A stretch of DNA of 64,000 nt from Blepharisma stoltei (GCA_914767885.1 CAJZBQ010000012.1:970501-1034500); one strand, 5' to 3'; positions 20,515 to 31,258 are shown, counted from the first letter of the stretch. Numbers and translations are program-made. Notes: generated from the sequence alone by a model not told the origin.

Positions 20515-20861
20515 GGTTTTCATGCTTTCCTACAAAATATGATATGAATTGCTGTCGACGACTCTTCTATTTATTAAACAAGGGATAAATGGGCTAATCA
20601 ATTTTATTCTTGCTTTGGCATAACAGCTAAAAAATCTTGGTCAGAGTCTCGGGGTCTATACAATTCATAATGATTTAAGCCAAATTATTGCACGGTCTTA
20701 GGTTGGGATGGCCAAGGCTCCTCTATAGTATTATAATTATGATAATAGCCAAAACTTTTTGCTGATTTCAAGACATTAGAGGATGATTACACCCTGATAT
20801 AAAGCAGTATCATGGGCAACGAGCAGTTTGTGCTGAAAGTGTTAATCTTGATTGGCCTTAA
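20515..20861 (+). pseudogene. GH25 lysozyme pseudogene
   Basis: Recognisable but broken GH25 remnants occur in several frames: TTTTCATGCTTTCCTAC (like FPCFPC), LGQSLGVYTIHND, TATTATAATTATGATAATAG (YYNYDN), and a terminal GTTAATCTTGATTGGCCTTAA (VNLDWP stop). Several indels and stops are present. Sixth member of the cluster. Confidence 0.8.
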
Positions 20862-21152
20862 TTACCCACTTTCACAAGAGATCTTGAAGATATAAATGTT
20901 TAATCTTATACGAATCCATCATATTTTTTATAAATATTAAAGAAAATTCTAATAAAAAAATTTTGAATCAATTAAATATATCTATACTAGTTATGTCCAA
21001 GAAAAGAAATAATTGATGGCATGATATAGATTTTAAAATTAATTGTAATCCTTATCATTATTTCTAATAAATAAATCCTGAATTACACATTAAAATTATT
21101 TTTCTGCCTAATTAACTCATAATAATCTATTTATTGACTGATAGATACAATT

Positions 21153-24100
21153 ATGGAAACTGTTGAAGGTCAAGCAGAAAACTTTTTTAAAGAAGGAAAA
21201 TATGATCAAGCAATTGAAAAGTATAGCCAATTAATAATAGCAAAACCTTCCTGGCTTGCTTTTAATAATCGAGCTTGCTGCTATATGTACCTAAATAAGT
21301 GGCAAGAATCTGAAAAAGATTTTACTGAGTCAATAAAACTGCTGAAAATTTCTCAGCCTTTCGAAGAAGACCAATATTACAAATCTCTCTATAGAAGGGC
21401 ACAGATTTATGAAAGACTTTCAAAAATTGATCAAGCAATTGATGATTTGCATAAAGTAATATCGTTTGGGAAAAAATGGAATTTAATTCCCTAAGAAGGA
21501 TTTTTTTTAAAAAAACAATAAAAATTAAAAAAAACAATAAAAGATAAAAAAAATAAAAGATAAAAAATTCAAAAAAATGGATTAAGATCAGAAGCCCAAG
21601 ATATGTTTTCTCGATTAAAAAGCAGTAGTAGCAGAGAATACGACGAAGCATTACTGGTGTCTGAAAGAGAAGAGTTTTTAAACATTTTTAGAGAAAACAT
21701 GGCAATTCATCCAGGCTCAGAATGGCACGTAGTCAGCAATGCGTGGTTTCAAAATTGGCAAGCCTATGTGAACCTTACAGTCAGAGATGGCAACGAAGAC
21801 TTGCCCTTTAATTTCAATATTGAAGGAAAAGTAGAACACCCTGGAACTATTAATAATAAAGACATCATAGACAGCGACGCAACGAATGCTACCATTTCAG
21901 AAAATCCAACCTCAACTAATAAAATCTGCTTAAAGCCAGAATTAATAGAAAATGTCAATTATGTTGTATTGCCTAGAGAAGCATTCAAATTTTTAGAAGG
22001 AATTTATCGGTGTGCCAATGATATTAAGCGATTCGCGATCGAAGTCAATGACTCGATTTATCAGGTAGAAATATTTTTAAAAAGAGTAAAAATTGGGTTT
22101 CCGAGCTTAATGACTCTGGATATTGGATTTATTAATATGAGCAGGAAAGAAACTATAGCAAACCTTAAGAAAAGCTATTTGAATTATAGAGGATCTTCAA
22201 TAAATGCGAGGGTTTGGAAAGTAAATTTAGGCTCAATTTCATTAGAAAGGCTACAAGCAATTACTGTATTAAATAGCAAAGTTTATATAGAAGGAGGGAT
22301 GATTGTTAAAGAAGACTTGCAGCTAGATGATGCAGAAATTGGGGATGAAGACATCATTTTGATAGAGCCAGCTAGAAATTGCGGCTTCACATGACGCCTA
22401 TTCCACAACGACTTTTTTTAGCCTATTTTTTTGTCTAAATTTTGATCATTTGTTTTGGACCTAGTTAATTTTTTTGGCCTATTTTTTTGAATATTGTATT
22501 ACTTAATTATTTTTGATTAATGTTTTAAGTGCCTAAATCATTATTTAATATTAAATAATGTATAATCTGTTATCGTTATTTGCAGATTTTTGAACTTTAC
22601 CACCTAAGTATGGATTTTTTTTCCGAGTGTGAAAAGGTGTTTTTCACGTGTGGAGCCCTTTTGATTTCACATGTGGAATCCTCTTTCACACGCGGAAAAA
22701 ATTCCACGCTTAGGTGGTAAAGTTTTAAAAATCTGCAAATAACGATATGCTATATTTTTCGACAGAATTAGACAAAGAAGCTAAAAAATTGGGCAAAAAG
22801 ACCCAAAAATAGACAAACAATGGGAAAAGCAGTTAAAAAATTTAGGATAAAAAAGTCTTTATGGTATATGTGCCATTTGAAGTAGCCACTAGAAATGGCA
22901 TCTTTTTATTTTCAGATGACCCAGCCATAGCTGTCGATAAATGCGTTTTTTGCCAAAAATCAGGAAGCGCTAATATCAAATTTCCCTTTTTAAATTGTCT
23001 ATTAAAATTTAATCGGCCAGAAAACCAGGCAAATTAACGAAAAATATTATATATCATGCAGTTTATGCAAAAAAGTAAAATATTGTACAGCCATCTGCAA
23101 ACGAAAGCACGCCGAAGAGCACAAAGCCAACTGCAAGCAGCCAAAAAAGCTCAGCATTTTCAGATGCTTATGCCGACACTCAGAAAAGCTAGAAAATTAC
23201 GACGAAGACGAAGTAGTAGTCTCTGCACAAAGGCAGATAATAAGAAGCAAAAACACAGCTACTGGCCTACAGAATTTAGGAAACACTTGCTTTATGAACT
23301 CTGCTTTACAATGTTTATCCCACACCGAAGAATTAACTCGATATTTCTTAACCAATGAATACTCCAGAGAAATCAACAAATCCAACCCACTCGGGACTAA
23401 AGGAAAATTGGCCACTGCTTATGCCGAACTTTTAGAAAATTTGTGGAAAAGTGGTGCCTTATCATTTGCGCCTTGGAAATTTAAAAAGACTTTATCGTCA
23501 TTTGCTCCTCAATTTGTAGGGTACCATCAGCATGATGCTCATGAACTTTTGTGCTACCTTTTAGATGGGCTTCATGAAGACTTAAATAAAGTCAAGAAAA
23601 AACCGTATTTTGAAGATGTGGACGATAAAGGAAAATCTGATGAAATGCTATCACAAGAAAGCTGGGATAGACATATTGCAAGAAACCAAAGCATTGTGGT
23701 AGACTTGATGCATGGCCAATACAAATCGACACTATTCTGCCCTACTTGTAAAAATTATTCACATACTTTTGACCCTTTTAACTCGATATCTCTTCCTATC
23801 CCTCAGCCTCAAGAACGAAAATTGCTATTTTACTACATAAAATCAAGCCCAAATGAGCCTCCTTTAAGAATGGGTTGTGACGTGTCAAATGATTCATCTT
23901 TATCATATGTCCGGCATTCAGTAGCTAAAGCCTTAAAAATCCCTCAAAATTCTTTTCTTTTTATATCTATAGTAAATGACGTGGTCAGAGAAATTTTGGA
24001 TGATGACAGAAAAATCGATACATTAAAATCCATCACATTATTTGCGTTCCAAGAAGAAGACTGCACCATAAAACTCCCTGTAGAAATGCAGATTACAAAA

Positions 24101-25038
24101 GAGAGGCATAAAAACAAATTTATTGCTTTCCCCAGAATAGTTTTTATCCATAAGTCAAATTCTTTTAAAAATCTTCATTTGGAAGCTTTTAAAAAAGTCA
24201 AAATTTATATAGAAAAATACAAAGAAATTGCCCCAAAAAATACTCAGGCTTCTTATGAGAAATTTATACAGAGTCCTGCGTATAGATTATATTTTAGTGT
24301 TAAAAAAGATTCTAACTGCCCATTGTGCAAAGAATCCTCATGCCCTGGCTGCCAAGTGCCTTATTCTACAGATCTAATCGAATCTCTGCATATTAAGGGG
24401 CGGATTATTATTGAACTAAGATGGAAAGAAGATTGCAATGATTTAGGTGTAAATTTACAAGATATCCTGGCTTACAATTTGTCTACAAAATAAAAAAAAT
24501 AATTATTTTTAAAATTAAATTCAGCCAAAAATAGCATATAAATAGATGCTCAGAACATCCATCAGCTAGTGAAGAAAGAGTTACAGCAAGGCCTCCAATC
24601 AGCATAAATGAGTGCTTTCACATGTTCAGGATCCCAGAAGAGCTTGAAAAAGAAAACTCATGGTTCTGTCCAACATGCCGCACACATGTTCAAGCTACAA
24701 AACAAATGGAGATCTACAAGGTTCCACCAATTCTGATTATCCACTTGAAGCGCTTCAAAACTCATGGATATTATAGAGAAAAACTCTCAACAGTTGTCAC
24801 TTTTCCAGACCAAGGACTTGATATTAGTGGCTTTGTAATTGGACCTGAAAAGCCGCCTTTATATGATTTGTATGCAGTTTCCAATCATTTTGGAAATTTA
24901 GGTGGAGGGCATTATACAGCGACGTGCTTTGACGTTGAGCAAAACAAGTGGCTTGAGTTTAATGACTCTAAAGTGACAGAAGCGACAGATATTGGAACTG
25001 CGTCATCTTATTTGTTGTTTTATAAAGCTAGACCGTAA
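21153..25038 (+). CDS. TPR-DUSP-MYND ubiquitin-specific protease
   Basis: Five coding segments join across four TA-bounded inserts. Domain order: TPRs (DQAIEKYSQLIIAKPSW, RRAQIYERLSKIDQAIDDL), DUSP (EWHVVSNAWFQNWQAYV, EGKVEHPGTINNKDII), a ubiquitin-like stretch, MYND zinc finger (CVFCQKSGS, then CSLCKKVKYCTAIC, H, C), and the USP catalytic domain with Cys box NLGNTCFMNSALQCL, CPTC zinc ribbon, His box GNLGGGHYTATC and FNDSKV. All catalytic residues are present, so it should be an active deubiquitinase related to USP4/15/19-type enzymes. The TPR fusion is unusual. TGA Trp at 22392. It ends 45 bp from the convergent eS30 gene. Confidence 0.88.
21484..21582. other. IES, 99 bp, almost pure A/T
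   Basis: Bounded by TTA on both sides. Excision joins KKWNL to RSEAQDMFSRL between the TPR and DUSP parts. The insert is made largely of AAAAAATAAAAG-like runs and contains in-frame stops. Confidence 0.75.
22419..22866. other. IES, 448 bp, with long inverted repeat
   Basis: Excision between TA at 22419 and TA at 22867 joins LFHNDFF to YVPFEVATRNG in frame. Inside, 22562-22746 is a long imperfect palindrome whose arms begin CGTTATTTGCAGATTTTT and contain ACTTTACCACCTAAG, with CACGTGTGG modules at the centre. Outside that, TTTTTTAGCC/GGCTAAAAA-like arms make a second, weaker pairing. Confidence 0.75.
22991..23051. other. IES, 61 bp, inside MYND finger
   Basis: It separates the first CxxC of the MYND finger (ends KFPF) from the second (CSLC). 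Joining TTA at 22990 to TA at 23052 gives FPFLSCSLCKK, restoring the C-x2-C-x(n)-C-x2-C spacing of MYND. Contains stops. Confidence 0.8.
24484..24542. other. IES, 53 or 59 bp, in USP domain
   Basis: The frame stops at LSTK* and resumes upstream of RCSEHPSASEER. Excision from TA 24484 to TA 24537 or 24543 keeps the frame (LSINRC or LSRC). A 44-nt GT-AG intron reading was tested and runs into TAG. Confidence 0.7.
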
Positions 25039-25083
25039 TATAATAATTTTTTAAAATTTGGAGTGAATTGGTTAACTTTAGTC

Positions 25084-25602
25084 TTATTTGGATTGAGCAT
25101 TTGGTCCCTTCTTCTTGCCTGGGCCTGAGACTATGTTAAGGAATCTTCTGTTATAGAGGTTTCTCTTCTTAGCTCTTCCTTGAAGGATTTTTTTACGTCT
25201 TTCTTGCTTACTCCCCTCCGCGAGCGAAAAAAAAAATTTGTTTGCTTACAGAGAGGTCAATTGTTTTTAAAAAATTTATCTGTACAATTTTTTTTTCAAA
25301 ATTTTTAAAAAAATTCCAATTCGTAAAATTGAGAAGTAAAAAATTAATTTAATTTGCAAAATTTATGTTTTAAAATTCAAGCTGTTTAAAATCAAGCAGA
25401 ATTAGCTAGAGATTTCATTATACTAATTATCACTTATATATAAATTTTTTTTATAAAAAATTTTGGTTCGTTCACATAGTGTTGGTTTAAATAGTAATTT
25501 TTCCAATGGTTTGTTCGCTCACGGAGGGTGGGGGTTAGCAACTTTTGGAGTTTGATTTCTTACCTTTCCGGAACGAGCCAAACCACCATGCACCTTTCCC
25601 AT
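25084..25602 (-). CDS. RPS30: ribosomal protein eS30, split by MITE
   Basis: The minus-strand start at 25602 gives [19 protein letters not shown] then KVA. After the MITE comes [28 protein letters not shown] and [11 protein letters not shown], then TAA. This is small-subunit protein eS30, about 62 aa, without the ubiquitin-like leader found in animals. Precise removal of the MITE with one TTA kept gives GTT GCT AAG CAA, the expected VAKQ of the family. An essential one-copy-type gene broken at a conserved position argues that the insert is removed in the soma. Confidence 0.95.
25208..25537 (-). mobile_element. MITE-A copy 6, inside eS30
   Basis: Flanked by TTA at 25208-25210 and 25535-25537. 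TIRs are partly decayed (CTCCCCTCCGCGAG and CACGGAGGGTGGGGG). Interrupts codon 23-24 of eS30. Confidence 0.92.
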
Positions 25603-26400
25603 ATTTTGTGTTAAGAAATGCTTAATTAATGGATTTATAAAAAGGATTGATAGATCAAGCTGAGTTCTTTTTAGATAATAAATGATATGAAATTGAATTT
25701 TTGTTTAAGAAGAAAAAATTAATCATTGCTGGGCAATTAAATTAAATTCAATTATTCAGGGCAGAAATATCTTTAAATTTTTCATGTTTTAATCTTTTTC
25801 TAGTTAATTTTTCTTTAATATTAATTAATATAATTGTGGCAGTAATAGCAAAAATCTTACCTAAATATTTTATCAAATAATTCTTTTTCTTTTAATAAAC
25901 TTTTTATAATTAGAAAATATAAAATATCTCCTTTAATTGATCCCTTTTACCTAACAATTTCAATCTCAGAATTAAAGATTATTCTGAAAATAAAGGTATA
26001 AATATAGTTTAATTTGAAATCATTTTAAACTCAAATGGAAAATGGGTTTTAGCTTGGCTCACCCCAATCTTATTGACAAAGATCTTTTATATATAATTTT
26101 GTGAATTATTTAAATATTATTCAAGTAATTTTCTTACTTGTTTAGATAATGCATGCTACATCAAATAAGGTGAATTTAAAAAAAATACGAGAGCAGGTAA
26201 TAAATAAATATTTTTAAAAAATTTGAGAAAATACTCTTGTAAAGAAGAAAGCTTCTTGGCTTATGATTATAATTTTCTTAAACTTGTATTCACTTTTTTA
26301 CCTAAATACAGGAATTTAAAACGTGTTGCCATTATAAAATTTTGGCCTAATAAATATGCATAATGTCATTACTAAACATGCATTAAGCATACTTAAAAAT
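25603..26400. other. AT-rich region, no gene seen
   Basis: About 800 bp of low-complexity A/T-rich DNA with only short frames. No repeat or RNA recognised. Confidence 0.45.
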
Positions 26401-26569
26401 AATGGTTTGGCGTGTATCTGACCGGATTTTACTTTGCTTGGTGAGGGAAACCTTGGATGCTTCACATTGGGTTCAAGGTTTTACTCTAAAAGATGATTGA
26501 AATCTCGGTTTGGAAAGGGGATGCACAGCATAGCCATAGCATTCCTGTGGCTAATCAAGCACTTTCTCC

Positions 26570-26665
26570 AGAGCCATCCCCCCCCTTTTTAATGATACCC
26601 ACCCCCCTTTTAATGGCACCCCCCCCACCCCCTTTTAATGGCACCCCACCCCCACCCCCCCTTAA
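26570..26665. repeat. C-rich minisatellite, four units
   Basis: About four copies of a 16-26 bp unit of the form CCCCCC-TTTTTAATGRYACCC, highly GC-skewed in an AT-rich background. An open frame through it (26493-26675) yields a proline-rich string and is probably accidental. A related, inverted tract (GGTGGGGGTACCATTTTTAG) lies at 27320-27345. Confidence 0.7.
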
Positions 26666-26903
26666 TATAGCATAGATATATGACAAATGCTAATTTAGAG
26701 CGTAATAAATAAATTATTATTTTAAATATTCAAAATTACTGATTTATACAATATCCACATAGTGTAGCACAATCGATTAAGGAGTAGGTGGAATGGGGTG
26801 AGAGAATTTCCTATAACTACTAAGACACCACATCTAAGAAATTTTGTTAGCAAGCATAATAATGATCTTTGATATTAATTAGGAGTATATCCTGCATATA
26901 TTT

Positions 26904-27041
26904 ATGAACTTTGTGGGAAAATGGCTAAAGAGTAGAATTAGAGATCCAAAAGTAAAAATGACAATAGCAAATACGATTTTTATTAGCACTATTGATCCTG
27001 CTGCCAATTCAGTCCTGCAATCCTTGTACAATGGGCATTAA
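26904..27041 (+). CDS. short coding-like segment, doubtful
   Basis: 45 codons from MNFVGKWLKSRIRD through ANTIFISTIDPAANSV to TAA, with balanced amino-acid use unlike the surrounding A/T-rich DNA. It may be an exon joined by IES excision to the frame at 27469. No family. Confidence 0.3.
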   Translation: MNFVGKWLKSRIRDPKVKMTIANTIFISTIDPAANSVLQSLYNGH

Positions 27042-27309
27042 TTTATGAATCAATAAATTTAATGCAAGTTATTGTATTTTGCTTGGCTAATTTTAATAAT
27101 TAATGTCATTATCTATATCTTTGGCATATATTTATAAATATAAAAAACAAATTTAAATATATTTTCTCATTAATTGTTAATTAGTTTAAATGTATTAATT
27201 AATCATAAATATTAAAATAATTTATGTACTTAATTAATCAATATAGTGTTTTAATTGGATTATATTAATATTATTCTGCTTTTTTCCTATCAATTACTTC
27301 TAGAGGATA

Positions 27310-27430
27310 AACCCGAGAGGGGGTGGGGGTACCATTTTTAGGAGGGATTTCCATTATTGGGGAGAGGGTGTCTGGTTGCGACCTATGCTTGACCAGTCAG
27401 GTATACGTCCTGAGCTACGAGATCCATATT
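27310..27430 (-). other. tRNA-like remnant with G-rich tail
   Basis: On the minus strand 27430-27365 reads GGATCTCGTAGCTCAGGA, then GACTGGTCAAGCATAGGTC and GCAACCAG. A TAGCTCAGG A-box-like element and a GGTCGCAACC B-box-like element are about 40 nt apart, followed by C-rich sequence related to the 26570 minisatellite. It does not fold into a normal tRNA by eye. Possibly a SINE head. Confidence 0.35.
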
Positions 27431-27468
27431 GATCAATAACCCGACAAGAATATTAGTTTTACGAAACT

Positions 27469-27813
27469 GTGTGGAATAATGACCTATCCCACTTTTCTCT
27501 CCAATATGGCGCGGGCCCCAGAAAGAGGAGCATAGTACCTGTAAGAGACAGTAGTAGGCAATTTATTGACACAAGTGTGAGAAAGTGCTTTTCAGGCATG
27601 CCGATGCTTCTTGATAATCTTAATAAGCTAATAAGAGCATGCATCAAACAATCTTTTTTATGCATAAGAAATGTCAATTTCTATCAAAAACCTAAAATTA
27701 AGCCAAAAAACAATAGAGCCTATGGAATTCAAGATCGTTTAAAGCAATCTTTTCCTCAAATAGAAAAAAATTTTATTATATCAAAAGACAATATAAAATG
27801 CAAAGGTAATTAA
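27469..27813 (+). CDS. hypothetical basic protein, probable 3' exon
   Basis: The open frame reads VWNNDLSHFSLQYGAGPRKR, SSRQFIDTSVRKCFSGMP and RNVNFYQKPKIKPKNNR, ending IKCKGN before TAA. There is no ATG, and a TAG lies just upstream, so the 5' part should be across an IES. Lys/Arg-rich. Not recognised. Confidence 0.4.
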   Translation: MWNNDLSHFSLQYGAGPRKRSIVPVRDSSRQFIDTSVRKCFSGMPMLLDNLNKLIRACIKQSFLCIRNVNFYQKPKIKPKNNRAYGIQDRLKQSFPQIEKNFIISKDNIKCKGN

Positions 27814-27911
27814 TATGTATATTTTTTGATTAGTGTACTATCTAGTTATACTTTTTTAAACTATTTAATCATTCTTTCTTAGATTTTCAGCATTAATATA
27901 ATTAAAAAATA

Positions 27912-28890
27912 TTATGCTCATTTTGCCTTATATAATTTAAAAACCATAATTTGACTTTCTCTCTCCATTGCCAGCAAATTTTGTACAGCTGGATGGTCTA
28001 TACCAAGGATTGCAATTGCTTGCTCCTTTGTGACAAATCTCCCTTTAATTCTAACCCCCGCTCCGTGTGCGAACAAAAAATCTTGTTCGCTCACGAGTTA
28101 TTTTTTTTAAAACAATTTATATATAATTTTTAGAAATTTTTATTTTCAAAATTTAAAGAAATCCTAATTCGCAAAAATTGCAAAGCAAATATTAATTTAA
28201 TTTATAAATTTATGCTTTAAAACACAACTTGTTTAAATTAAACAGAATTAGCTCAAGATTTCATTATACTAATTATCACTTATATATAAATTTTTTTCAT
28301 AAAAAATTTTTGTTCGCTTACAGAGGATGGATTTTTGGGCAAAAAATAGGGATTTTTCTAATGGTTTTGTTCACTTACGGAGGGGGAGTAAGACGATTGT
28401 CAGCAACTCTTTTTCTGCAGTCGTATGAAATTTTTTTGTTCCACGTTCTTCGTTGTCTTTTTTCTAGGTACTTTTTGATCTTTTTTCGCCTTTCTTCAAG
28501 AGTAATTGTACCGATAATGTGGTCTGGCGTTAATTCGACAGGCTTGTGTATGACTACAACGGTCTCTTTCGTAACGACTTGTTTTTTTTTCTTCAGTTTT
28601 TGCATTTGAGTCTCATAAATATCATAAATTAAAGGGTTTAAAGTGATTTCCCCATCATCTTGGGTGCTGAAAGATTGTGTAAGGGCTTGCTCATCAAAGT
28701 GCTCAGGCATAGATTCTATGCTGGGCAAAGAGTTTACATCTGTGTAATACGAATATGAATGGCTTAGTAAGTCGACAAATGACAACTTACGTTCTCTAGG
28801 GTGCATTAATTCACTTTGCATTGACTCAAGCATGAGTTCAAGTGGGACTGTACATTCAGGTCCTAGGAAATCGTCAACGCATTCAACCAT
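27912..28890 (-). CDS. CCT-motif protein, split by MITE inside the CCT domain
   Basis: It starts MVECVDDFLGPEC at 28890, has an acidic N-terminal region, then EERRKKIKKYLEKRQRR and KKISYDCRKRVADNRL. After the MITE comes RIKGRFVTKEQAIAILGI. Together these form a textbook CCT (CONSTANS/CO-like/TOC1) motif: Arg/Lys-rich helix, Y.CRK..AD.R.RIKGRFV. A nuclear DNA-binding or transcription-factor role is inferred. The C-terminus ends YKAKWA with a TGA Trp, TAA at 27912. Divergent from the gene at 28935. Confidence 0.88.
28052..28391 (-). mobile_element. MITE-A copy 7, inside CCT domain
   Basis: TAA on both sides (28052-28054 and 28389-28391). Excision restores CGT CTT AGA ATT AAA (RLRIK). The left TIR is mutated (CTAACCCCCGCTCCGTGTG). 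Confidence 0.9.
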
Positions 28891-28934
28891 TTTAGAAAAA
28901 TTTAATTATTGGTTAGTAAAATTATCCGAGAAAA

Positions 28935-29565
28935 ATGGGCTTAAACTTTTCATATATTTTTCTTACTCCCCCCCCTCCGTGAGTGAACAAAACCATTAGA
29001 AAAATCCCTATTTTTTGCCCGAAAAACCCACCCTCCGTGAGTGAACAAAAAATTTTTTATGGGAAAAAATTTTGATATATAAGTGATAATTATTATAATG
29101 AAATATCTAGCTATTTCTGTTTAATTTTAAACAAATTGCGTTTTAAAACATAAATTTTACAAATTAAATTAATATTTGCTTTCCAATTTTTATAGAAGTG
29201 AGATTTTTTTAAATTTCGAAAAAAAACAATTTTATAAAAAAATTTTATAAATATAAATTGTTTAAAAAAAAAAAAATTAACCCCCCTCCGTGAGTGAACA
29301 AAATTTTTTTTGTTCACTCACGGAGGGGGGAGTTAATATTTTTTGTCAATTAAATTCAAAAAATATAATTTTTGGCATTGAGGAAATCTTATTTAAGATT
29401 TCAATTGCATTTTTATATCTTGAATTTAAAATTTTTCTGAAAAAGCTTACTAAATCAGGACTAAAATTGAGATTCTGTCAGCCTCAGATATCTCAAAATA
29501 TAATCTCGATAGCTTTTATAAAGCCTTTTTTGCTAAAGAAGGCTTCTTTCATTTTCCATAAATAA
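28935..29565 (+). CDS. small hydrophobic-basic protein, split by MITE
   Basis: MGLNFSYIFL before the MITE joins to NIFCQLNSKNIIFGIEE, FLYLEFKIFLKKLTKSG and RFCQPQISQNIIS, ending ASFIFHK. The reading frame is open only after precise MITE removal (CTT AAT ATT). About 85 aa, with an MG start that could be myristoylated. No family. Starts 45 bp from the divergent CCT gene. Confidence 0.55.
28963..29335 (+). mobile_element. MITE-A copy 8
   Basis: TTA at 28963-28965 and 29333-29335. Full-length, with direct TCCGTGAGTGAACAAAA modules and the right-end hairpin. Ten codons into the small gene. Confidence 0.9.
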
Positions 29566-29649
29566 ATTTATTATGCAATATTACATGGAAAACCCACTTT
29601 ATTTGTAAAGCCATAATAAAAGTAAAATAATCGTTATAAATTCACTAAT

Positions 29650-30892
29650 TTATTTATTTGACTTTGGAAACGACAGATCAGGTAAATTTCCTTTGATATT
29701 TATAAATTTGCCATCCCCGCCGCTGATTTTATTAATTGTTGTTTCTATCGCAGCCTCTGCATTATCTCCACCATGAAGGACAAATCTGCTTCTTTTGCCA
29801 TACTTTAAAAACACCAAATTCCCAGCCCCAACGCCTTCAAATTTGTCAGCAAAAGCTTTGTCAGCACTAAGATCAAGCCACATAAACTTAACAGAAACTC
29901 CTCTGTCTTTGTTTTTCCCAATAATATTGACGACTTCTTTTGCAGTATTGATAAGGGAGTCATTAGGAGGGGAGTTTAAGAAAAATATCCCACAGAGAAC
30001 TTCTTGTTTATAGCAAATATCATCAGCTGAAAGTCTATGTAACTGAGGTAAAGCTTCAACGATCCAGGACTTCGTGCTTGAGCTTTCTTCAGTCCCTCCA
30101 TGTACAAAGGTTTCTGAATGTACATTTAGCCACTCAAATATTGATCTATTCTACTTATATTTAATTAATTTTTTTTTATTTTTTTTAAAAAAAAAATCAT
30201 TATTTATTTTACTTAAATATATATTTAATTTCTCCTTTATACTCAGTCGTTTTCGCATCTACAGTCTTATAAAGCAAAATTTTTGGGAATTGCTTGATTT
30301 TGAACTTTTTAATCGCTTCTGTGTCCTCTTGCCTCACAATCCCAAAAAACATTTTCGATTCAAATGCTACACTCAGTGCTTTATATAAAGTTGGAACTGA
30401 CGATTTTTCAGTAAAAAGCAAAACTTTAGGGACAGCTGGCTTATCCTCTAGGAAAGTTTGATAGTTTTCATTGCTAAGTTCAATTACATAAGATGGGATA
30501 AATTTGGCAGCATAAGCACTTATAGCTTTTGACGTGACTTCCCCTTCATAAACCCCGACTGGCGCTGGAAAAGGTGGATAAACTTTAATTGCAGGGACTT
30601 CTCTGATGTCTTGTGCTTCACAAAGCTCATAATGTGTGTCACAATTAACAACCCCTACTATAAAAACACCTTGCCACTCATCAGCAAAGTGATTGAATTC
30701 TTCAGCCTGAATTTTAGATCTGCTATCTTTTTCTTTATAAAAATGAATGACACTGACCCATTTGTCTCGTCTCCTAGTTACTTGCTTATCAAAATTTTGT
30801 GATGTCAAAATATGGACACTTGTAGAGGAATAGTCATAAAGAACAGCTTGGGACAAGCAAATCAAGCTTAAAAACACGTGTAAGTATGCCAT
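29650..30892 (-). CDS. PDI-like thioredoxin-fold protein lacking CxxC
   Basis: A signal peptide (MAYLHVFLSLICLSQAVLY) is followed by a thioredoxin fold: VSVIHFYKEKDSRSKIQ, then FIVGVVNCD, EVPAIKVYPP and YEGEVTSKAISAY. A second TRX-like region lies at VPKVLLFTEKSSVP and KQFPKILLY, and a C-terminal part at SWIVEALPQLHRLS and DKFEGVGAGNLVFLKYGK. This is the P5/PDIA6 layout, but the usual CGHC site is replaced by KEKDSRSK, so it is a non-redox ER chaperone-like member. A 79-bp IES lies between KYIF and EWLN. Confidence 0.75.
30140..30218. other. IES, 79 bp, in PDI-like gene
   Basis: An A/T-only insert with ATATTT at both edges on the coding strand. Removal joins EIKYI to FEWLNVHSE in frame. Confidence 0.75.
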
Positions 30893-30925
30893 ATTTGTAT
30901 AGTTTTAATATAGGGAATAATTATA

Positions 30926-31258
30926 ATGGGCTGCTGTCAAGGAATTAATTTTGAAAAATCTGAGTTTGCAATACCGAGCTATGAGGCTGCTATGATAATG
31001 AGAGAAAAAAGAAAGTCACTTGATGAAGAATTTGAAGATATAAGTCTTATTTCTAGAAGAGTGACTCAAGGAGATGTCGAATATTTCGATGAAAAAACAG
31101 AGTGCAATTCAAAATTTATAATGGATTCGTTTATGACCAATACCTTTACGATGAGAAATGACTTTGAGTCAGCTTTTCTTGTGTCTGACTCAGTGTTTCT
31201 CAGCAGTAGAGATCTTATTAGTTTTATTAAACAAGACATAGGTAAATTATCTGCTTAG
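30926..31258 (+). CDS. small protein with N-myristoylation-type start
   Basis: 110 aa beginning MGCCQGINFEKSEF. Gly2 with Cys3-Cys4 is a strong dual-acylation signal. The rest is acidic and Ser-rich (SLDEEFEDISLISRRVTQGD). Divergent from the PDI-like gene with only 33 bp between the starts, so the two share a promoter region. Family unknown. Confidence 0.65.
   Translation: MGCCQGINFEKSEFAIPSYEAAMIMREKRKSLDEEFEDISLISRRVTQGDVEYFDEKTECNSKFIMDSFMTNTFTMRNDFESAFLVSDSVFLSSRDLISFIKQDIGKLSA

Noticed and set aside
24481-24524. 44-nt GT-AG intron in the USP gene
   Set aside because: Splicing it leads straight into a TAG; a TA-TA excision keeps the frame.
26493-26675. Proline-rich 60-aa ORF
   Set aside because: It translates a C-rich minisatellite; composition is explained by the repeat.
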